Below are positions 5,805-10,430 of a DNA stretch of 10,430 nt, piece by piece. A program made the translations under genes and the position numbers. The notes under the pieces were generated by a model that worked only from the letters and a program-made list of their open reading frames with translations, was not told the origin of the DNA and searched no databases. Origin of the DNA: Chloroflexota bacterium (GTDB lineage Bacteria; Chloroflexota; Anaerolineae; J102); the NCBI GenBank assembly GCA_003353825.1, contig PIVW01000185.1, forward strand, positions 1 through 10,430, in the 5' to 3' direction. The stretch's first letter is position 1, and every line of letters begins with the position of its first letter.

Positions 5805-8023
5805 GGTAGTGTCAGGCTCCCCAAATCGACACGGTTGTCCGGGGTTGGGGGGGTGGTCGAAAGGTTACGGAATGCGCTTTCCTGTAACTCGTATAATCCG
5901 GCCTTGAGCTTGTATTCGCCAGGAGGCAGGTCGAACGGTAGAGAAACGACGTGGCGATCGAGGATGATCTCGCCGGGTTGCCAACGGCTGGTGGGTGTAT
6001 ATCCACCTACCGGATGGCTGTCGTGCTGAGCGATTACCTGGCCCGCGCCATCGACGATATGGATAAATGCCTTATAATCTGTTGCCATCTCCCGTAGGGC
6101 AAACCAGTACAGCGATATTTCGAGATCTGACTCACCGGCTACGGGTCCAGTCTCACTGCCGATCAACAGGGCAACGTCATCGAACTGTGTTTGGGATGGT
6201 TGTGGGCTCTGTGTTTGTCGCCCTACACCAAGGTTGTTAAGAACAAGAACTAAGGTGATGATGAGGAGGCCAATGGCTGCAACTCTTAACCAACCGCGAC
6301 TTTTGCCATATCGCCAGGCAAGGATTATCCAGATAACGGCGGCCAATACTGAGAGTATTCCGCCCGCAATCCGAGCAGGGCTACGTCCGTACGTGAGTTC
6401 GACCATGTGTGTGCCGGCCGGGATAGCTGCAGAGAGTAGGCCCATCTCGCCGGAGGGAGAGACCCGGGTTGGCTGGCCATCCACCAGCACATTCCAACCT
6501 GGTTGCGCGAACTGATGAAGGCTCAGGTTCAGGGGGACAGCTGATTTGATTCGGGCTGTCAGGCGGCCATAGCCCACTTCTTCGAGTTGAACATTAGGGG
6601 GTGATATGGCATTGCCGTCGACAGCGCCCTCTTGCCGTCGCCCCAACGCCCAGCGCTGTTCGGTGACAGTCAGCGGCAGAAACTCACCCGTCCAGGTTGC
6701 ACCAACTTGTCCGGCTGCGGCATCTTCATCCCACATACGTTGTGGAGTTCTGGCTTCAGCCGGCGAAATATCGAGCACGTCAAAGGGCATGCCGACCAAG
6801 AAGACCATCATGGAAATCACGGTCACGCCGGCCAGCAAGATAACAGGCCGTATTTTAGGTAGTAAGATAATTAGTCCGCCAACTGCTACACTACTTCCTA
6901 TGGCAGTTAGAAGTAGAAAACGCCAGGGATATTGCAAATGGCCGAGAACGGGAGTGAGAGGATACCAAAGTATCAGGGATAGGCTGGTGATCATAAACAG
7001 TGAGAGCAAGGATAAAATCGTGTGAAAGATCAAAATCGGGCTCTCTGAGGGCAAGTGCCGCTGTCGCCAACGCACGACAATCAGACCAGCGACACACAGC
7101 AGCAATGCCGCCGTTAGCCAACTCACAGGATAGACAAGGGCAAAGCCATTTTCATCTCGATAGATATATAGGAGTGAGCGCCCTATCAGTTCACCCAGGA
7201 CCAGCATATGATTTTCGTATCCGGTAGATGGCCCCAAGGCCAGGCCCACTGTTGAACTCTCGACCAGAACGGGCAACCAGTAAGCGGCGCTCATGGCCAC
7301 AGCCAGGATCAGGGAGCCGAGCGCTGCCCATAAACGCTGCCAGCGTGTTGTGATAAATGCCAACACTAGAAGATATGCGATGGTCACTGGCGCCATGAGT
7401 AACGCCGTGAGATTGTGAGTCAGAACCAAACCGACCCAAGCTAAGGTCCCCCACAGAAATTTGGGAGCCGGTTGCTTGTCTTTCATGGCCGAAGTGTACG
7501 CCCACAGGATCAGTGGCGGAAAGATGAAGGCGAAGTGTTCGGGAATGGCGCCACGCACATAGACATCAGCGATGTGATAGGGGAAATAGGTGTAAGCCAC
7601 GGCAGCAAGGAGCGCCGCCCACGGTCCCCACAGTCTGCGTACGTAACCGAACATCGCCGTCGCCGCCAGAATAAAGCCTGTAGCGATGACCACCTTCGTG
7701 GCAACAACAGGATCTTTGCCCAACAAGGAGGTAGCTGCACCCGGCCAGTAGCTCAGCGGCGAGTAAAAATTGAGGATTGCCTGCCCGTAACCGAATCCAA
7801 AATCAGGGAAAAGACGGGGATGCAACACACCCTGGCTCCAGGCATTGGCCAGGGCTTCGATGCGATAGATGTGGAATAGACCATCATCGGAAACGAAAAA
7901 ACCTGATCGAACAAGAGGAAGCAGGACAGGAACCGTTAAAAGAAGAAGGAGAATCCACCACAGCCGATTTGATAGATGTGGCCGCACTGTGATTAGTCTG
8001 AAGAAAGTATGCCGCTCACTCAT
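5801..8023 (-). CDS. YfhO / PTPS-related-type GT-C membrane glycosyltransferase, second paralogue
   Basis: A 740-residue membrane protein. After a membrane segment (20 to 40), an external loop reads FVSDDGLFHIYR (43 to 54); D47 is the shared candidate catalytic acid. The block NFYSPLSYWPGA (85 to 96) and the stretch YTYFPYHIADVYVRGAIPEH (144 to 163) are typical of the domain Pfam calls 6-pyruvoyl-tetrahydropterin synthase-related, a misleading name for a GT-C membrane domain. Several more membrane segments run to about 415. An external region (about 425 to 548: RMWDEDA, TEQRWALG, QPGWNVLVDG, GEMGLLSAAIPAGTHMVEL) resembles the luminal part of YfhO-like proteins. Two further membrane helices (552 to 571, 581 to 597) precede a C-terminal beta-sandwich (614 to 740: LYWFALR, TDYKAFIHIVDGAG, TSRWQPGE, PPGEYKLKAGLYEL). 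The ATG at 8023 to 8021 is clear, with only a weak GGAA in front. It starts 54 bases after its paralogue and overlaps the next gene by four bases. Related YfhO proteins glycosylate cell-wall polymers in Firmicutes; the substrate here is unknown. Confidence 0.75.
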   Translation of the reverse strand: MSERHTFFRLITVRPHLSNRLWWILLLLLTVPVLLPLVRSGFFVSDDGLFHIYRIEALANAWSQGVLHPRLFPDFGFGYGQAILNFYSPLSYWPGAATSLLGKDPVVATKVVIATGFILAATAMFGYVRRLWGPWAALLAAVAYTYFPYHIADVYVRGAIPEHFAFIFPPLILWAYTSAMKDKQPAPKFLWGTLAWVGLVLTHNLTALLMAPVTIAYLLVLAFITTRWQRLWAALGSLILAVAMSAAYWLPVLVESSTVGLALGPSTGYENHMLVLGELIGRSLLYIYRDENGFALVYPVSWLTAALLLCVAGLIVVRWRQRHLPSESPILIFHTILSLLSLFMITSLSLILWYPLTPVLGHLQYPWRFLLLTAIGSSVAVGGLIILLPKIRPVILLAGVTVISMMVFLVGMPFDVLDISPAEARTPQRMWDEDAAAGQVGATWTGEFLPLTVTEQRWALGRRQEGAVDGNAISPPNVQLEEVGYGRLTARIKSAVPLNLSLHQFAQPGWNVLVDGQPTRVSPSGEMGLLSAAIPAGTHMVELTYGRSPARIAGGILSVLAAVIWIILAWRYGKSRGWLRVAAIGLLIITLVLVLNNLGVGRQTQSPQPSQTQFDDVALLIGSETGPVAGESDLEISLYWFALREMATDYKAFIHIVDGAGQVIAQHDSHPVGGYTPTSRWQPGEIILDRHVVSLPFDLPPGEYKLKAGLYELQESAFRNLSTTPPTPDNRVDLGSLTLP

Positions 8024-8077
8024 ACTTCGATATTCCGCGCCGATCCTAGAGACAAGAGAAATCTTAGCATAAGGTCT

Positions 8078-10297
8078 TTACTGCGGCAGAACAATAACAC
8101 CTACATCCACCCGGTCATCAAGTGCCGGAGGATCGGTAGCAAGATTTCGTGGAGTTTCACTCAGTTCATAAAGACCTCCTTTTATGGTATAGGTTCCGGT
8201 GTTCATTTCTTGCGGTAGGGGAATGAAATGGACATCGCGCACGATTTCCCCAGATCGCCAGCGGGTTGTAGGTGTATAGCCGCCAACGGGATCGCCATCA
8301 TGTTGAGCAATCACTTGTCCTGCTCCATCCAATAAGTGGACAAATGCTTTATAGTCGGTTGCCGAATCACGCAAAGCAAACCAATAAAGCGTTACCTTTA
8401 ATGTATCGGGAAAGCGCGCAAGCTGCGCGTCACTTGCAAGTAGGACGGCAACATCATCCAATTGAACCTGTACAGGCCTTGGTGTATGATGCTTCTTCCC
8501 AAGCCCCAGACTATTGGACATGAATAACCCAGTAAGGACAAGAAGTGAAATAGCAGCGATTCTTAGTTTTCGATCATCTGTACTGCATCGCCATGCTACA
8601 AATATCCAAATAAGTGCCGCGCCTATGGCCAAAATCACTCCAGTTGTACGAGCGCGTGTTCGGCCAAATGCAAAAGCTATTTCGTGCTGGCCTGCAGGAA
8701 CGTCAACGGTAACTAGACCCATTTCTCCAGTCGGATAAGTATCCGCGGGTTTACCATCAATACGCGCATTCCAGCCGGGGAGGTGGAACTGATGGAGGCG
8801 GATCTGCATGGAATTAGCGATTTCGATCGTTGCGGAAAGGCTATCGTAACTGATATTGGTCAGGGTAATGTCAGGAATGGAAGAGGGGGCTACACCGTCA
8901 ACGGCCCCTTCACGAGAACGCCCCAAAGCCCATCGCTGTTCTTTCACCGTCAGAGGTAAAAACTCGCCTGTTGCAGTCGCTCCGACTTGCCCCCAAAATG
9001 CATCCTCATCCCACATCCTTTGGGGTGACCATATATCAGAAATTTGAAAATCAAAGGTACGTTGAGGGAGGAAAGGTATGGCAACAATTAGGTAGATAAA
9101 GAATACTAGTCCTCCCCAATATAATCTCATGGAGCGCGGTAAAAGCTTAGTGATTCCCCCTACTGCCACACTCAATCCCAAAGCTGTGAGTGCAAGAAAA
9201 CGCCAAGGATATTGCAGGTGACCGATGATCGGCGTCAAGGGATGCCAGACAAATAGTGAGGCAGTCGTGATCATAAAAACAGTAAACCAAGAAAAAAGAA
9301 TGAAGTAAGCCAGAATCGGAGTGTTTTTTTCAAGCAACTTTCCCTTTAACCAATACACTAAGAACGTAAACATAACAGTGATTAGTAAAAAAATTGTAAA
9401 CCAACTCAAAGGATATACCAATGAGAAACCATCAGTATCAAAATAGCGATATGAAAAAAACTTGGAAACTAATGTTGTTGGAGTTAATAGATGATTTTCG
9501 TAGCCGTATGATGGGCCTAAAGCGATGCCCACAGAAGTGCTCTCGAGCAGAACAGGTAACCAGTACACTGAACTCAGACCCATTGCCAATAGTAATGAAC
9601 CCAGTACGGCCAATAATCGTCGCCAATTCCCTGTTACTAACGCCATAAGTACAAAATAAGCGATCAATAGTGGAACCAGAATTACTGTAGTTAGGTTGTG
9701 TGTAAAAACCAATCCGGCCAGGGCTAAGCTACCCCATAATAGGGGAGGGCGGTAATTGGAGCGTCGAAAGGCAACTGTATAGGCCCAAAAAATCAGAGGG
9801 GGGAAAATAAACGCGAAATGCTCGGGAAACGCGCCGCGCACATAGATATCTGCAAGATGATAAGGAAAGTAGGTGTAGACCATCGCGGCTATAAGCCCAG
9901 CAATCGTTCCCCATAAGTATCGCACAAAGCCATACATCGCCAACGCAGCCAGGAGAAGACTAATAGCAATAATTATTTTTTGAGCGGTAGCAGGACTGAA
10001 ACCGATAAATGTGATAATAGCGCCAGGCCAGTAGCTCAGGGGAGAATAGAAATTTAAGACTGCGTGGCCATAGTCAAAGCCAAATGCAGGAAAAAGTCTC
10101 GGATACAGTACACCTTCTGTCCAGGCTTTTGCCAATGCCGCAAGGCGATATACATGAAAATGTCCATCCTGTGTGATAAGGAAACCTGATTGTAACAGGA
10201 AAAGCAATGCAGGAATGATCAGTAAAGGGATAAACCAAATGGCACGTTTTCTGCTAAATTTCTTTAGTATCGTAAAATGAGATTGGTAATTGAGCAT
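8078..10297 (-). CDS. YfhO / PTPS-related-type GT-C membrane glycosyltransferase, first paralogue
   Basis: Tandem paralogue of the next gene with the same domain order; residues are numbered from the TTG at 10318. The first external loop reads ITQDGHFHVYR (48 to 58): D51 is kept, but the acid before it in the paralogue is Q50 here. Blocks shared almost word for word include NFYSPLSYWPGA (89 to 100), YTYFPYHLADIYVRGAFPEH (149 to 168), GHLQYPWRFL (366 to 375), SPQRMWDEDA (431 to 440), EQRWALGR (460 to 467) and LPGWNARIDG (513 to 522). Two late helices (about 557 to 576 and 587 to 603) lead to the beta-rich end (619 to 746: TDYKAFVHLLDGAGQVIAQH, TTRWRSGE, GTYTIKGGLYEL). I prefer ATG at 10297 (residue 8) because it gives nearly the same distance to the catalytic aspartate as in the paralogue. 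TTG at 10318 is the other choice; neither has a good Shine-Dalgarno sequence. The frame stays open to the right edge without another usual start codon. Base composition is clearly more AT-rich than in the paralogue. Confidence 0.75.
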   Translation of the reverse strand: MLNYQSHFTILKKFSRKRAIWFIPLLIIPALLFLLQSGFLITQDGHFHVYRLAALAKAWTEGVLYPRLFPAFGFDYGHAVLNFYSPLSYWPGAIITFIGFSPATAQKIIIAISLLLAALAMYGFVRYLWGTIAGLIAAMVYTYFPYHLADIYVRGAFPEHFAFIFPPLIFWAYTVAFRRSNYRPPLLWGSLALAGLVFTHNLTTVILVPLLIAYFVLMALVTGNWRRLLAVLGSLLLAMGLSSVYWLPVLLESTSVGIALGPSYGYENHLLTPTTLVSKFFSYRYFDTDGFSLVYPLSWFTIFLLITVMFTFLVYWLKGKLLEKNTPILAYFILFSWFTVFMITTASLFVWHPLTPIIGHLQYPWRFLALTALGLSVAVGGITKLLPRSMRLYWGGLVFFIYLIVAIPFLPQRTFDFQISDIWSPQRMWDEDAFWGQVGATATGEFLPLTVKEQRWALGRSREGAVDGVAPSSIPDITLTNISYDSLSATIEIANSMQIRLHQFHLPGWNARIDGKPADTYPTGEMGLVTVDVPAGQHEIAFAFGRTRARTTGVILAIGAALIWIFVAWRCSTDDRKLRIAAISLLVLTGLFMSNSLGLGKKHHTPRPVQVQLDDVAVLLASDAQLARFPDTLKVTLYWFALRDSATDYKAFVHLLDGAGQVIAQHDGDPVGGYTPTTRWRSGEIVRDVHFIPLPQEMNTGTYTIKGGLYELSETPRNLATDPPALDDRVDVGVIVLPQ

Positions 10298-10377
10298 TTC
10301 GATAGTTTGGGTAACCAATGGTGCTAGTTTGTAACCACAACATGCAGTATGATTCCTTAGAATGCTACTATATGCGG

Positions 10378-10400
10378 GTTCAGGGAGTGAGCACCTGAAC
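10378..10400. promoter_or_regulatory. Perfect 7-base inverted repeat upstream of the glycosyltransferase operon
   Basis: GTTCAGG (10378 to 10384) and CCTGAAC (10394 to 10400) form a perfect dyad around a 9-base spacer, 80 to 105 bases before the preferred start codon of the first glycosyltransferase. No T-run follows on either strand, so it does not look like an intrinsic terminator; an operator or a 5' leader hairpin is possible. I could not find convincing -35/-10 boxes between it and the gene. Confidence 0.3.
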
Positions 10401-10430
10401 AGAAAATCACTGCCACGTATTCCTGATGCC

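Noticed and set aside
5847..5853. G7 run near the 3' end of the second paralogue as a slippage site
   Set aside because: It lies in the codons of a Thr/Pro-rich stretch within the last 20 residues, so a shift would have little effect, and seven bases is not exceptional.
10329..10340. GTGGTTACA on the minus strand upstream of the first glycosyltransferase gene, identical to nine bases of the putative insertion-sequence terminus at 105 to 113
   Set aside because: It has the same orientation as the left-edge terminus, is not followed by a transposase, and an element beginning there would overlap the glycosyltransferase gene. The outer GGTA bases are not matched. Chance is likely.

Overview
The window reads as a stretch of bacterial chromosome in which every supportable gene lies on the minus strand, so transcription runs from right to left. 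The best guess for the organism is a member of Chloroflexota or a similar environmental phylum. This is inferred from multi-domain GT-C membrane glycosyltransferases carrying a C-terminal beta-sandwich, a futalosine-route menaquinone gene, and a GTPase-like/DUF697/zinc-ribbon protein. No rRNA or other taxonomic marker is present, so this stays an inference.

Right part (about 10318 down to 4032): three consecutive large membrane proteins form a probable operon. The first two (746 and 740 residues) are tandem paralogues of the YfhO / 'PTPS-related' GT-C type. The third (590 residues) is a different GT-C protein of the DUF2142/ArnT-like kind, and it overlaps the gene before it by four bases. All three end in what looks like the same roughly 120-residue extracytoplasmic beta-rich module. 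Together they suggest a locus that modifies a cell-surface glycan or lipid using polyprenyl-phosphate sugars. The two paralogues differ visibly in base composition, and an uninterrupted C8 run lies inside the HPPLY motif of the third gene.

Middle part (4031 to about 2853): there is no intact gene here. It holds a decayed pseudogene (about 3768 to 2906, minus strand) that can be rebuilt by hand. It has a Shine-Dalgarno and ATG start, N-terminal and central motifs scattered over shifting frames with several nonsense codons, and an intact C-terminal 124-codon reading frame. About 260 bases to its right carry nothing recognisable.

Left part (2852 to 1): a DUF697-like membrane protein comes first, with a degenerate GTPase-like front end and a C-terminal zinc ribbon. 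It is followed by mqnC, the radical-SAM enzyme of the futalosine menaquinone pathway, and then by a short DUF4258-type gene. The DUF4258 gene is cut off exactly where a sequence resembling the end of an IS1-type insertion element begins. The first codons of a zinc-finger protein run off the left edge.

The window therefore combines a surface-glycan glycosyltransferase cluster, a quinone-biosynthesis gene and two signs of gene decay or insertion. No phage, CRISPR array, tRNA or rRNA was seen.
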